DNA from: Symbiodinium natans | Lineage: Eukaryota; Sar; Dinophyceae; Suessiales; Symbiodiniaceae | Direction of reading: 5' to 3' | Assembly: GCA_905221605.1 (NCBI GenBank) | Contig: CAJNDS010002213.1 | Location: 761,136 to 825,135 of the forward strand | Length of the DNA stretch: 64,000 nucleotides | Shown here: piece by piece, positions 1 to 43,131 of the stretch | Layout of the letters: the number at the start of each line of letters is the position of its first letter | Position numbering within the stretch: position 1 is the first letter of the stretch | The notes under the pieces: model-generated | What the model saw: only the letters and a program-made list of their open reading frames with translations | Told to the model about the DNA's origin: nothing | The model's database searches: none | Program-made: the position numbers and the translations under genes

Positions 1-534
1 CCCTAAACCCCTAGTTCTTTCAACTAGCGTTGAGCGGGGCGGTGGGGGGGCGGCCATCGCCTTTACCTTCCTCCTGCGGCAGAAATCGGCAACCTTAAAC
101 CATGGGGTTCGGGGGTTTAGGGTTTAGGGTTTTAGGGGCTTTAGGGGTTTAAGGGCTTTCGAGTTTAGGGTTTAGGGTTTAGGGTCTAGGGTTTAGGGTT
201 TAGGGGGTCGTAAGTACTAGGCCCTGTCGTAAGTACTAGGCCCTGGAGGAGTCCGAAGGGCTTGGGGCAGCCCGTCCCCCCCTGAGTCGACGAAGCCCAA
301 ACCCACCCCACAAGTCTTCAAAGCCTCAGAACTTCCAGGAGAAATAAAAACAGATAGCATCTGCTGAGATATGAATCATAGTACTAACTGTGACTCTGAG
401 GAAGAACAACAAGATAGACTGAAAATCATACACTCATAATCTAGCAACACAAACATATGCAACAGCATAACAACAAGATGATGGAGTAATATGACATAAT
501 GATGCAGGGTGTGCCCCCAAGCAGGCCGGCCCCA

Positions 535-955
535 CACCCGCGCACCGCTGTAAAGAGCGGCGTGGCCCCTGACGTCCAGGATGTTGACGTAGACCCTGGC
601 CAGTCTCACGGTTTCCGGGGCGCAGGGGTCTCGGTTTAGGCGCATAAGGATGGTATAAGGGGGGTATAAGGGTGGGTATAAAAGGGGGGGGTACAAAGGG
701 GGGTATAAAAGAGGTGGTATAAACGGGAAGCATCAGGGGGGGTGTAAAGGGTATGAGGGCTTGAGGCTTTGGGGTCCTTACAGAAGCCTGCAGGGCTGTG
801 TCGAGCAGTGCACTCCCCCCCCCCCCGCAGCTGTTGTTGATGTGAAAATGGGGCTCTGGGCTTACTGTAGAGCTTAGGAACTTCGGGAGGTCCTCCAGTT
901 GTTCTTGAAAGCTTCCGGATGGTCCAACTCCTCATCTGGTCTGATCCAGCCAAAC
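535..955 (-). CDS. Cold-shock-like domain protein, two exons (partial gene)
   Basis: Two adjacent islands read as consecutive exons. Exon 955-893 follows an AG|G acceptor and encodes FGWIRPDEELDHPEAF and a short tail. It ends in phase 2 with a GA donor. Exon 595 to about 535 starts AG|G and continues in phase with RVYVNILDVRG. The pattern (aromatic GWI, D-HP, then VYVNILDV) resembles the cold-shock-like nucleic-acid-binding segments common in dinoflagellate proteins; I recognise this from memory of the family and not from a search. The 3' end of the second exon is uncertain (a GT occurs after the SGAR codons). Upstream exons should lie between 1 and 4 kb, but I could not place them. The downstream part of the gene may leave the window. 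Confidence 0.5.
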
Positions 956-2593
956 CTGGACGAAGGGTGTGCGGCCCAGCACCCAGGGGTCCCAAGCAAC
1001 TTCAGACCCCGGGTTTAAGGTTTTGGACTGAAGCCTGAGCCCCAACACCCCCCAAACACCCCAACAAGCCTTTGACCCGCATCACGGCTTGGGGTTCGGG
1101 CTCCGGGTCCAGGGTCCTTTTCTTGCAGAGAAGGCTGCTCTGGTGGCAGCACTCCCCTTCAAGAAGCACACCCAAAGCCCTCTACGTAGCTTCGGGCTTA
1201 GGGTTTGCGGTGTAGGGTTAAGGGCTTAGGGTGTAGCTCAAGGTTTAGGGAAACGGTAACCGAAACCCCAAACGTCTGAAGCATCTATGCCATCGCCACC
1301 CTTGAACCCTAAACCCTAAAACCCTAAAACCCTAAAACCCTAAAGCCCTAAAACCCTAAAACCCTAAAACCCTAAAGCCCTAAAGCCCTAAAACCCTAAA
1401 CCCTAGGCTTAACCAGCGGTTTTTGGGGAAGTCAAGGTCCAAGGTGAAAGCCTGATACCTGAACACAAAAGCAAGACCCCCATTGCCATAAGCGACCTCA
1501 AGCCTTTAGGGTTTACGGTCTGGGGTTTAGGGTTTGGGGTTTTGGGTTTGCGGCTTAGGGTTCAGGGTTTGGGGTTCAGGGTTTGGGGTTTAGGGTTTAG
1601 GGTTTAGGGTTTAGGGTTGAGAGCTTCGCCCCAAACCCTGAACAACCCAAAGCCCCGAACCCTTGACCGGGGCGCGGCACTTTCGCTTCCACTGAAGCAC
1701 CTCGCCACGGGCTCACAGCGCCGAGCAGTGGACCCCAGGAGCGCAGGCTGTGGGCTTAGGGCTTCTCGGCTTGGGAATTGTGTGGGGCTTGGCTGTTTAG
1801 GGGCCCTTGAGGATCTTACTTTGGGGGGTTTAGAGCTTAGGGGTTCGGGGCTTAGGGTTTTTTTTGGGCTGAAGCCCGCGGAGCCCCTCTCCTTCGACTG
1901 GGAGGTTCCTGTTAGGGCTATCCTTGGAGAAGGCTGTAGCCAGAAACGTAAACTGGCCCCAAGAATCCCAAAGCCCCACACCCCTAACGGGCTCTTCGGG
2001 GTTCTTCCACCCTGCGAGATGTAGCACCGACTTCCTTTGCCATGGATTTTGGTTGGGTGGCTCGAGGATGTTCTTTAAGAGGTTTGGGTTCGTGTGGGCT
2101 CCGGCTAAGGGCTTAGGAGAGGGGATAGGATTAGGGGGAGCCTTGCAAAACATAGACCCTCTCAATAAGGTGCCCTGTCTAAGAGAGCCAGAAGAGGGTT
2201 TTGAAGGGTTCCCTTCTCAGGGTCCCCCTAGTCCTAGCTAGGATGGGAGGGCTTTGGGTTTGGGACCAGCTGCGCGGGTGTGGTGGCTGAGGTCAAGGCA
2301 GAGCCCGTGTGCCGGATGTTCCTGGGAGGCAGATCTGGCCCAAAGGCCTGAACCCCCCCAAACCCCCAAGAGACCCTAAGCCCCGTAGGCCCATTTTAAG
2401 CCCTAAACCCCAAACACCTTCCCAGACCCTAAGCCCGCGATGCCCTAAGCCCTGAAGCCCAAACACCTTCCCTCAACCACCCAAACCCCAAACCCAAGAC
2501 CCTGTCGAACCCGAAACCCTAAACCCTAAACCCTGAACCCTGAACCCTAAACCCTAAAGCTCCAGAAGCCCTAAACCCTAAACCCAGGTCCGG

Positions 2594-2688
2594 GTTGGGG
2601 GTTCAGGGGTTCAGGGGTTCAGGGGTTCAGGGGTTCAGGGGTTCAGGGGTTCAGGGGTTCAGGGGTTCAGGGGTTCAGGGGTTCAGGG
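2594..2688. repeat. GGGGTTCA octamer tandem array
   Basis: About eleven near-perfect copies of an 8-bp unit. It is a variant of the telomere-like motif, expanded separately from the heptamer arrays around it. Confidence 0.9.
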
Positions 2689-2827
2689 CACATGCCCCGG
2701 TTGCATCCTTCAGGGCTCCTCTCTTCTCCGCCCCCAGAACGGCCTAGGGGGCCCCAATATGGGGGGGCAAGCCTTGAAGCTCAGAGCCAAGCGCTCCTGA
2801 GAGAATCCCCACCATGGTCCAAGTAGG

Positions 2828-3004
2828 GCTTAGGGTTTAGGGTTTAGGGTTTAGGGTTTAGGGTTTAGGGCTTAGGGCTTAGGGCTTAGGGCTTAGGGCT
2901 TAGGGCTTAGGGCTTAGGGCTTAGGGCTTAGGGCTTAGGGCTTAGGGCTTAGGGCTTAGGGCTTAGGGCTTAGGGCTTAGGGCTTAGGGCTTAGGGCTTA
3001 GGTT
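2828..3004. repeat. TTTAGGG array converting to CTTAGGG array
   Basis: Five to six TTTAGGG units run without a break into about twenty CTTAGGG units. One T-to-C variant has therefore been amplified as a block. Confidence 0.9.
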
Positions 3005-4330
3005 AGGGCTTAGGGTGACCCCCGATACCATGCCCCCTCCACACCGGAACCTTCGATCTTCCATGATTTTCTACCTTGCATGAAGATATCAGAAGACAGC
3101 AGTCGCTGCTACAGACCCTGAACCCTAAACCCGAAACCAGAGAACCAGCACAGATGGATCGGATCCTCCGGGGCCCCCGGCGCCACCCGATCTCTCGGGC
3201 GTGCGCGGCTCCACGGCAGGGCGACCGCGCCCCGCTGTGGCCGGGGCTTCCACATGTCAGGCTCCAACTCTCGCCCTGTACCCCTAAACCCTAAACCCTA
3301 AACCCTAAACCCTGAAGACTGGCGGTGGGCTTCGCGGCTTGGGGGCTGGGAGTTGAGTCGCCTGAGGTTCTGGGTGTGGCTGCAGATGTTTGAGGGTTTT
3401 GGGCTTCGGGTTCAGCGCTTTCAGCTTTCATAGCAGCCACGAAGCTACTACGCAACAACCGAAAAAAGGAGACGTGGTGGAACCTTGAGCACCCAACGCT
3501 TGAACTCCCCTGAGAAAGATGGCTGCGCAGAAAAGTATGCTTCTGCAAGGCGCAAGGCAAACCGACTTCATTTGAGGCACCAGCATTCGAGCAGCCAGCC
3601 GTATGGGGAAGGGGGGGGGGGGGGGGGCTGCTGTAAGTTGTGAGCCTTATGGGCCCCCTTTGTGTAGGGTTGCTCTGGGCTTAGGGTTGAGGGGTTGAGG
3701 GTTTAGGGTTTAGGGCTTAGGGCTTTAGTGCTGAGAACTTAGGTTCGTGACCGTCTTGCCATGCATGGGGCTCACCTTAGGCCGCTCTGTGGCCTACAGG
3801 ACCCCTGCCATCGGAGTCCCCATCAACAAGACACACCCTCAACCCGAAAGCCGAAATCCCTAAACCCTAAACCCCCAAAACCCTAAACCCGCCAAAAAAG
3901 TCCGAGAGATCGCTGCCTGTGGGGCTTTCGAGGCATTTCTGGTCGAAAATTCAGGTATTGCCCTAAGAACCCAGAACCTACTTCTTGTAAGACTCCTACA
4001 AGGGGGTTTATGAGAAGAACCCGCAAACATAGTAGGCTCTGCACTCTTCAAGGTAGGGTTGTAGACCTGAATTAGGGACTTGTTGGGTCTGTTTCCAGAA
4101 GCTCTTGTAGGATTGAACTGCCCCCCAACTAAAGCCTTGACAACCGACTCCTGCTGCTACTTCGTAGGCTCCTTCTGTCCCCCGATATCACCCTGTATGA
4201 GATCATCATACCTACTTCCCGAACTCCTTGCTCGCGCGACCCTAAGCCCTAAGCCAGCAAGACATACCGCTGAAGAGCTCGGCAGGCGGCGCGTTTTTTG
4301 CCGGGGGTCTCATAGGTCGTCACGCTGGGC

Positions 4331-7300
4331 TCAGCCCTTCAGGGGCGGCGACCTCGGAAACATGCAAAACGCGGGACTCTGCCATGAACATGCGTCCCAA
4401 GCATCCCTTCGCAAGATTGTTAATCCCTGAAGCCCTAAACCCTGAAACCCACAACCCTGAAACCCCGCAACCCTGAAACCCCGAAACCCTGAAACCCTGA
4501 AACCCTGAAACCCCGAAACCCTGAAACCCTGAAACACTCCGGAGCCCTAGCAGCTCAGAAGAAGGAACCCCCAAAAATTAACCCGCAAGCCATGGGCATC
4601 CCAGCTCCCACCATCCGAGCTCCTACCCCCCAAGGGCCCCTAAACCCTCAACCCTAAAAGGGCACTCGCACGATGGCTCTAAAACCCCCCAACCCCCACC
4701 CAACAGAAAAACAGGAAACCCCAACCCCCCCCCCCCCAAAAAAAAAGAAGAAGAAGAAGAATGATGATGATAATAGTAACAACAAGAATAACAATAAACA
4801 AACAAAATAAACAGATTAAATAGATAAATAAAACAGATAAATATGAAATAAAAATCAATAACAAAAAAGCAAAAACAAAAAACAAAAAAAGTACGACCTA
4901 AAGGGGTTTGAAGGTACAACCCACAAAGACAAATGGCAAAACACCTCAAACCTCTCCCCCAAAAAAAAACCTAGACCCCAAACCCTGTCTTTACAAAAAA
5001 GGGTAATCTGACAGGGATCCGGGGGTCTCCCTCTTTTAAGGAGGGGCCCCGCCCCTGAGTCCCCCGACACCAAAATCACGGAGTCGCCACGGACCTGAGG
5101 GCTTCGGGTTTCGGGTTTCGGGTGCCACGGCGCAGGATTAGGATGAGGGGGTTTCAGGCACTACCCCCAAACACTAAATCCGAAACACCCGAAAGGGTTT
5201 AGGGTTTAGGGTTTAGGGCTAGGGGCTATAATAATTTTTGAGCTGGGGGGGCTTGGGGCTTGGGGCTCGGGGCTTGGGGTTTGGGGTTTCCCCAAGAGTC
5301 AGAACCTGTTAATTTGGGGCCCCTGCGAAGATCATCTCGATGCCCCTTCGGTTGGCCTTGATTTCGGGCTCCTCCTGCACAGACACGCTTAGGCTTTTTG
5401 GGGTTTAGGGTTTAGGGCCTTTAGGGTTTGGGGCTTAGGGCTTAGGTTTTAGGGTTTAGGGTTTAGGGTTTAGGGTTAGGGTTTGAGAGCTTTCTAGGGC
5501 GTAGGGGTTTTCTAGGGTCTAGGGCTTAGGGTTTCCATGCTTCAGGGTTTAGGGTGTTATGGGATTTGAGCATCGAAGTGCATAAGTGTTCAGGGCTGTT
5601 GGGCTTCCGAGCTGGTTTACACACTCGCTTTTGACTTTGGTACAGTCCACTTCTGTACGGCTTAGGGTTTATAAGGCTCAGGTGAAGGTTTCAGGGCTTT
5701 TGTGCAGGGCTTTAGGGCTTTAAGGTTTGGGGCTTTCCCCTCAAGGACGCCGGCCTTTCCGGGCACTTCCTCTCGAACATAGGAGATCTCCTGCGCCAGT
5801 TGAGGGTTCAGAGGGCCTTCGTTTTTGTGGCTTGGCCAGAGACCGGAAAACCCTAAGCCTTAAACAACTCGAAACCGTAAACCTTAAACAACTCGAAACC
5901 CTACACACTAAACCCTAAACCTTAAACAACTCGAAACCCTAAACACTAAACCCTAAACCTTAAACAACTCGAAACCCTAAACCCTAACCCAGGCTTTCTG
6001 GGAACTAGGTCGCGGGAGTTGTGGCGCTTTCAGGCTCAGCCTTTAGGGCTTTAAGGTGTTAGGATAGTGTCGGGTTTGCAAAAGCGGGAAGCTGTCCCTA
6101 GACCCTAAGCTCTGACCCTAAAATCTGAACATCCAAGAAGGTACGTTCGTGGCTTGGGAGATCATCAAAACCTGTGTCCCTAAACCCTAAACCCTAAACC
6201 CCAAACGCTGACGGGTTCTTAGCTGCTCCTCGGGCTGGGCCTTGAAACGCATCCATCTCAATCCTACCACCCGGCTTCACTCCCAAAAAACCGAAACCTT
6301 AAACCCTAAACCAGAACCCGAACCCTAAACCTTAAGCCCTAAACCCTAAACCTGAACCCGACCTGGAGCCCTAAACCACAAATCCTAACTGGGGAGGTGG
6401 CACATAGAAACTTAAAATTTGTATGCATTGAAGAGGGTTATAGAGGGGGGGGTCCCCAAAATAAGGGTACCTTTTTTCAAAGGTTCGTAGAATCTTAGAA
6501 TAAGGAGTAGAGTGCTCTGGGGGCCTATGAAGGGGCAGCCCAGGTACCCCTACTTTGGGAAACACCCCATATCGGGTGCTGGAACCCCTGCACCCTAAAC
6601 CCTAAACCCTAAACCCTAAACCGTAAACCCTAAACGAAACCCAACAAAGAGGGGGCCTCTACTTCGCTAAGCACCATGTTCAGGTGCTGGTCAAAGGCAT
6701 GCAGCCTGGCAGTTGCTCTTGCTGGCCCTTCTGGGCCGGGGGGGACCGAGAAAGAGTTTAGGGTTTAGGGTTTAGGGTTTAGGGTTTAGGGTTTAGGGTT
6801 TAGGGTTTAGGGTTTAGGGTTTAGGGTTTAGGGTTTAGGGTTTAGGGTTTAGGGTTAGGTTTAGGGTTTAGGGTTTAGGGTTTAGGGTTTAGGGTTTAGG
6901 GTTTAGGGTTTAGGGTTTAGGGTTTAGGGTTTAGGGTTTAGGGTTTAGGGGGGGTGGGGGGAATTGGGCTTGAGGGCTAAGGGTTAAGGGCTTCGGGTTT
7001 AGGGTCTTGGGGAGGGCGTCTTTTTGGGTAACCCTGTAAGAGTCCCTGTTTTGTGTTCGAAGGGGACATCAGGCACATGCTTTGATAAACTCGCGACTAC
7101 GAACTAGCAAGTTTGGGGGGGGGCGCTCGGGTTTCACATGTGGGCTTTTCTACAGGAAATGAACTACTTGAGGGTCTAAGAACTACGGGCTCACGGCTCA
7201 GAAATGAAGAAATCACCGGAAAGTTTGTCCAGAGACACATGCACTCCACCTGACGAAACGAGACCCCCGAACAGTATTCCAAGTGGGGGAGCTCACCACT

Positions 7301-8841
7301 GCATGCTCTTGAATGCATCGTTCAGGTGGCCTGCATTCGGGGGGAAGGGAGGCCTTGCACCCCAAACACTAAACTCTAAACCTACAACTCCCTAGGTGTC
7401 CAAGGGCCTCAACCTCTCAACCCCGCAAACCTCGGGTGAAGACTGAGCCTGTCAGCAAAGTCAAAGGTTTTGCAACGCTGCCTCGCAGAAGGCACCCCAA
7501 AAAGCTTGAACACCCTTCTCCCGAAAGGTATAGTAAAGAGGAATCCAAGCTCTAACCATCCCTAAACCGTGTTCCAACTTTCAGTCTACTTTAGCAACTT
7601 AAGCCGAGCACAGCAGGCTTGGTACTTTCACTTGTAGGGTGTAGTAGGCATCGGGCGCAGGATTGAGAAAGCCTAAGGCATAAACCCTAAACCCTCAACA
7701 GCGTCAGAGTCCTGCCCTGAACTGCTCGCCTTCCTCGGATCTCACGGTCGCCACGGCACTTCACGAAGATTCGCTCGTCGAGATTCAGCCTCACGAGGAG
7801 CTTTGGGGACGTGGGGCACCCGGAACCCTAAACCCTAAACCCTAAACCCTAAACCCTAAACCCTAAACCCTAAACCCTAAACCCTAAACCCCAAGCTCTA
7901 GGAAGCCCTAAACCAAGAAACCCTAAGACCTCGGCTCCTCCCCCTGAAACCCCTAAAATTTCCTGAAACCCCCAAATCCCCTGAAACCCCTAAAACCAAA
8001 AAAAAACATAAACCCCCAAAACCACTAAACCCCCCAAACCCCTAACCGCCGAAAACCGCTAAAACCCTTTTGAAACCCAGAAACTCCTAAACCCTCGTAC
8101 CCTAAAGCCCGCTTGAAAAGACCCTCCCACAACCCCTAAGGCCCCCAAAACCCCTGAAGCCCTCCCAAAAACCACGAAGACCCTCCCAAAACCCCCCTAA
8201 AACCTGCCCAAAAATCCCTAAACCCTAAACCCTAAACCCCAAACCCTAAACCCTGAAAACCCGACGGCCCCAAAGGAGGGGCCCGCTGGGCGCGGCGCCG
8301 AATCATGTCCAGTGGCTCCTCGATGGACGACAGTCCCTGCGGAGCGCGGGTTTGGGGTTTGGTGTTTGGGGTTTAGGGTTTAGGGTTTAGGGTTTGGGGT
8401 TTAGGGTTTAGGGTTTAGGGTTTAGGGTTTGGGGCTTGGGGCTAAGGGCTTAGGGCTCAGGGCTTAGGGTTTAGGGTTTAGGGTGGTTAGGAGCGTTTAC
8501 GGATCGCAGGACTGTTGGGGCTTAGATTTTAGGGTTTCGGTCAGGGTTTTTAGGGTTTTGGGTTCCAGGGATTTAGGGAGTAGGGTGTGAGGGGTTCAGG
8601 GTATGAAAGCTTCGGGCGCGTGGCAGAAGGCATGAAGGCATTGAGCTGCATCTACACGCCTTTAAGCCCCTAGCACCCCGAAAACCCCCCAGCAACCCCC
8701 CAAGCTATCCCCGAAACCTGAACCCCCCCAAAACAAAAAAAACAAACCCATAAACCCTGAACCCATAAACCCTAAACCCTAAACCCTAAACCCTAAACCC
8801 TAAACCTTGAACCCTGGCATGCCCCCCTGCGCCTCCGCCAT
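4331..8841 (-). CDS. LSM3: U6 snRNA-associated Sm-like protein LSm3, multi-exon
   Basis: LSm3 is part of the LSm2-8 ring that binds the U6 snRNA 3' end and of the LSm1-7 mRNA-decay ring. Exons: 8841-8827 (start, MAEAQ), 8336-8299 (IEEPLDMI), 7789-7730 (LNLDERIFVKCRGDREIRG), 6705-6657 (LHAFDQHLNMVLSEVE), probably 6263-6251 (a 13-nt micro-exon, IEMD), 5374-5327 (EEPEIKANRRGIEMIF), 5094-5069 (VRGDSVIL) and 4352-4331 (SPPLKG, stop). These give the Sm1 motif and the Sm2 RGD...ILVSPP ending typical of the family. Phases agree at the resolved junctions. Donors are GC except the last (GT). The first intron is flanked by CAGGG on both sides, so its border is ambiguous. A short exon between 6657 and 6263 is probably still missing. 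The ATG directly follows AGG. Confidence 0.9.
6757..6949. repeat. Long perfect TTTAGGG array
   Basis: About 27 uninterrupted heptamers with one slip at a GTTAGG. It lies in the LSm3 intron upstream of the 6705-6657 exon, so it is intronic and not a chromosome end. Confidence 0.95.
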
Positions 8842-10436
8842 CCTGGGCGGAGGAAGCCTGGTCGCGCGGGTGGTGTCAGCGGTTTAGGGCTTAGGGTTTA
8901 GGGTTTAGGGGTTTAGGGTTTAGGGTTTAGGGTTTAGGGTTTAGGGTTTAGGGTTTGGGGTTTAGGGTTTAGGGGTTTAGGGTTTACGGTGTTCAAGACG
9001 GTTTTGGGGAGAGGGCCGCCGGATGAAACTCAGGCACGGGCTACCCAAAACGCCACGTCCCCGGTCAGTGGCTGTCCCACACTTCTGCTTCAGCTTGAGC
9101 CGGCAGAGGTCAGGGCTCTGGGATTCATGGCTGGTCGGAGCCCGCCTTAGGGCTTTTCAGACGCAGGAGGCCTTGCTCCCTGGCCCCCAAAAAGGGTTCT
9201 AGGGTTTAGGGTTTAGGGTTGTAGGGTTTTGGGTTTTAGGGTTTAGGGTTTTAGGGTTTAGGGTTTAGGGAACCCTTTGCCCAGATTTTGTCAGGTCAAG
9301 CACGCAGGTGCGGAACCGCCACGGCTCATAAGCGGAAAGCATGCGCGTGAGCAGTGATCAAAGCCTGACAGCTTCTTGGGGCTTGGGGTTTAGGATTTAG
9401 GGTTTAGGGTTTGGGGTTTAGGGTTTGGGGTTTAGGGTTTCGGGTTTCCAGGGTTTAGGGTTTGGAGTTTAGGGGGCCTAAACAAGCATTGCAATGAAGC
9501 GACAAGCCCTGGCACGCCAACACCGTAGCCCTAGGCCCTAGACCAGAAGACGCCCGGGTTTCGGAGCCCAAGGTGTGAACCCCAACACTCGGAACCCTGA
9601 AACCCTCAACCCCGAAACCTAAGCCCACTCCCTAAACCCTGAACCCTAAATCCTAAACCCACGGATCACGCGCGCACAAGTAGCCTGCAGCTGGCGTCAT
9701 CGAATTAGGTGTGTGCCAGCACTTCCGTCCAGACACTAGGCTTGAAAGAGCAAGCTTCAGTCGGGTGAGTTTGGGGTTTTGGTTAGGGTTCAGGGTTCAG
9801 GGTTGAGGGTTCAGGGTTCAGGGTTTAGGGCTTAGGGCTTAGGGTTTAGAACAATTTAGGGCTTAGGCCAGTCGCATGGTCTATCGGAATGTTTGACTGA
9901 TTTAAGCTTCAGGGTTTGGAGGGGAAGGTTGGGGTCTGAACAGAAGGCTGCGACAAATTGCGGCGCCGTCACTAAAGACACGGCCGGCCACGTAGTCTGG
10001 GGTCTCGGGGTTTAGGGTTTGGGGTTTGGGGTTTAGGGCTTAGGGTTTAGGGTTCAGGGTTTAGGGTTTAGGGTTTAGGGTTTAGGGCCACCCAAAACCT
10101 CGGCCCAAGCCCGACGCGCAATGCCCTAACTCGGAAACCCGAAGACCTAAACCACCAAAAGCTTCACCTAGAACCTGCTGAAGGAACCCTTTTGTTTGCA
10201 AAGGGCTCGAAGCCACAAAAACCAGAAATGGAAGCTTGCAACTCTCTAATACTTAAGAAGAATAGATTCTCATGTTCTAGGGTTCCTTAAAAGCTATCAT
10301 AAGCTATCCCAGTCAGCCCTGAGCCCTAAACCCGAAACCCCGGAGCTGCCCGTCATCGGATGCGTTCATTCTGGGACTGCTTCCCCAAACCCCAAACCCT
10401 AAACCCTAAACCCTAAACCCTAAGAGGGGGAGCGGA
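8842..10436. other. Telomere-repeat-rich stretch with candidate minus-strand exons
   Basis: Heptamer arrays alternate with unique islands of 60-150 bp (9010-9180, 9290-9380, 9480-9560, 9690-9760, 9950-10005, 10140-10330). Several are open on the minus strand and could be 3' exons of the gene starting at 11957. No homology was recognised. Confidence 0.35.
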
Positions 10437-11957
10437 AACGAAGGCTCGGCCGCATCCACATTGACGTCGCATCCACGCACCCGTGGAGATGTTGGAGCCC
10501 ATAGGCCTAGTCTGTAAAGCTTAGGGTTTGGGGTTCAGGCCTAGTCTGTAAAGTTTAGGGTTTGAGGTCTAGGGTTTAGGGTTTAGGGTTTAGGGTTTTG
10601 GGCACCCTAAACCCTTAAACTCTAGACTCAAAACCCTAAACTCGAAACTCTAAACCCTAAACCCTAGACTCTACACTGAAGTCCTAAACCCTAAACCCTA
10701 AACCCTAAACCCCACATCTTGCGTATCTTGGGCTTCGCATGGCGTTCAGCCGGACCTGGACGGTGAGGTATCCTCGCACGGAGCGCCAATGTAGGGCTTA
10801 GGGTTCAGGGGTTTAGGGTTTAGAGTTTAGGGTTCAGGGTTTAGGGTTTGGGGTTTGGGGTTTAGAGATTAGAGGCTGGGGTTTAGGGTTTGGGGCTTCG
10901 TTTCTAGGGGTTTAGAGCTCAGGGTTTAGTGTCAAGGAAACCCTGGATACCCTTCTGTTCGCTTGCTGCAGTACTTGACCGCCCCTGACCTGACGACTCA
11001 GGAGTGTGTGCTCACTGAGGCACTAAGCCCTAATTGGGGGGTTTCCGAAAATAGGGGGTGCCTTATTGGAGTCCTCATTACAAGGGACCCCTAAACCCCT
11101 AAACCCTAACCCCTAAACCCTAAACCCTAAACCCCAAACCCTAAACCCTAAACCCCTAAACGCGAACATGGTCGGGACCCCACCAGTTGCTCCACCTGAA
11201 GTTCTTGAGGTCCCAAAACCCTAAACCCCAAACCCTAAACCCTAAACCCCAAACCATTTGGGAGAGGCAACAGAGCCTAAGAAAGCTTGCTTGGAGGTTC
11301 CACGGGCAAGTTTGTTAGTAGAGGCAAAACGCACTTCAAGAAAGTCATAACTACAGCTGCCGTGTTTCCTAACCCTAAACCCTAAACCCTAAACAGGCCC
11401 TAAACCCTAAACCTTTTCTACTCCAATAATGACTACCTGAGGACCTCCCAGTAGTGGCTCGCCAGTCCTCGGGAAAGCCTGGAAGGCCCAACCTGCAGGC
11501 ACGTGGGTTTGGGGCTCAGGGTTTGGGGCTTAGGGTTTAGGATTTGGGTTTTAGGATTTGGGGCTTAGGGGGTAGGGTTTGGGGTTTTTGGGGTTTGGGG
11601 GACTTAGGGTGGTTTGGGGTTTAGGGTTTGGTGCTTGGGGTCCAGGGTTTGGGGCTTGGAAATCTCGAGCTTGGGGAGCCACATGGAAGCCCCAAGCAGA
11701 GGCTGGCCTTCATTGCGGGTCCTTCCAGACACCCTGAGCCCAAACCCCAAACCCCAAACCGCACACAAACCCGAACCCTCGAAACCCAAAAAAAAACCGC
11801 AAACCTTAAGAGAAACCCTAACACGCCCTAAACCCCACAACCCCTGAACCCTACAAACCGCCCAAAGAAGGCCAAAAAACCCTCAGCTCCGGCCTCTGCT
11901 TGACAAGCGAGGTGGTCCGCCGCCGCCGCCTCCGGGGACTTCCGTTGAAGTTGCCAT
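10437..11957 (-). CDS. Unrecognised protein, 5' exons
   Basis: A phase-consistent exon chain begins at ATG 11957 directly after an AGG. Exons: 11957-11894 (MATSTEVP, a glycine run, PPRLSS), 11492-11445 (GWAFQAFPRTGEPLL), 11195-11164 (GATGGVPTMF), 10989-10951 (VRGGQVLQQANRR), 10772-10756 (DTSPS) and one from 10506 (PMGSNISTGAW). Each starts AG|G, and the donors are GC or GT. The predicted N-terminus is low in complexity and I recognise no family. The chain rests on splice rules and phase only, so individual exons could be wrong. Further minus-strand open islands downstream may be its 3' exons: about 10005-9950 (YVAGRVFSDGAAIC), 9745-9690, 9365-9295 and 9150-9010. Confidence 0.45.
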
Positions 11958-12257
11958 CCTTGGATGCAAATTGGAGGGCGTTTAGGGTGGATGGGGCTGT
12001 TTAAGGTTTATAGATTTATAGGGTTTAGGGTTCATGGGGTTTGGTGCTTTGGGTCTTTTGGAGCTTTTGGTACAGGGCTTGGGCTCAGGGCTGGTTTTTG
12101 CGGGTATTTTGGTTTAGGGCTTAGGGTTTACGATTTAGGGTTTAGGCTTTAGGCTTTAGGCTTTTGGGGCTTTTGCGCGCTCCAAGCCTCGTCTTCTGGG
12201 GGAGGGAGCGCGGTTCGGTTTAGGGTTTCCTGGCCGCCGTGGGGTTCTGATGCCTTA

Positions 12258-12378
12258 GGTTTAGGTTTAGGGTTTAGGGTTTAGGGTTTAGGGTTTAGGG
12301 TTTAGGGTTTAGGGTTTAGGGTTTAGGGTTTAGGGTTTAGGGTTTAGGGTTTAGGGTTTAGGGTTTAGGGTTTAAGGG
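12258..12378. repeat. Perfect TTTAGGG array
   Basis: About 17 contiguous heptamers. It lies between the end of the phosphoesterase gene (12797) and the next start (11957). Confidence 0.9.
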
Positions 12379-12463
12379 TTTAGGGTGCCTGTACCCACCG
12401 CTGGAAACTAACCGATAGAACAAGCAACGTAGCTCATAATCAGCTAGTGGGCTCAGCGACGAG

Positions 12464-12645
12464 CTTTTACCAAAGGGCATTTTGGCAAAGATTTTTGTCG
12501 GCATGGTAAAGTTCTCTGTGGGTATGGTAAATTTTGACATGGGCATGATAAAGTCTGCCGGGGGCGCATGTTGGTAAAATTGTGGTGGCCATGGTAAAAA
12601 ACAACCAAGTGGGCATGATAACAAGCAAGTGGGCATGGTAATGCC
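12464..12645. repeat. Degenerate repeat around GGGCATGGTAA
   Basis: Seven to eight loosely spaced copies of GGCATGGTAA-like boxes, about 25-30 bp apart. The long frame across it on the minus strand is a result of this periodicity. It sits just downstream of the phosphoesterase stop codon, in a likely 3'UTR or intergenic position. Confidence 0.6.
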
Positions 12646-12796
12646 CGGAATAACCTTACGGGTTTAAATATACAGAAATACTTATGAATGTACATCTTTT
12701 ACAAAGAGAGGTTTAGGGTTCAGGGTTTAGGGGTTAGGGTTTACAGTTTAGGCTTGAGGGTTTACGGTTTAGGCTTGAGGGCTTAGGGGTACCGAC

Positions 12797-43131
<30,335 letters not shown>

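Larger units (their letters stand above)
956..4330. other. Telomere-repeat-rich stretch with unassigned unique islands
   Basis: This holds blocks of TTTAGGG/CCCTAAA-like heptamers, a GGGGTTCA octamer array, a CTTAGGG array and several unique islands. The islands are near 2290-2340, 2700-2810, 3140-3270, 3740-3830 and 3900-4280. Some stay open on the minus strand (for example about 3255-3140, beginning MWKPRPQRG), but none could be matched to a family or phased to a neighbour. They may include upstream exons of the cold-shock-like gene. Confidence 0.4.

Noticed and set aside
11604-11847. Overlapping open frames on both strands made of GFRV/LNPKP-type repeats (here and at many other sites)
   Set aside because: They are translations of TTTAGGG/CCCTAAA heptamers and variants, which lack stops in several frames.
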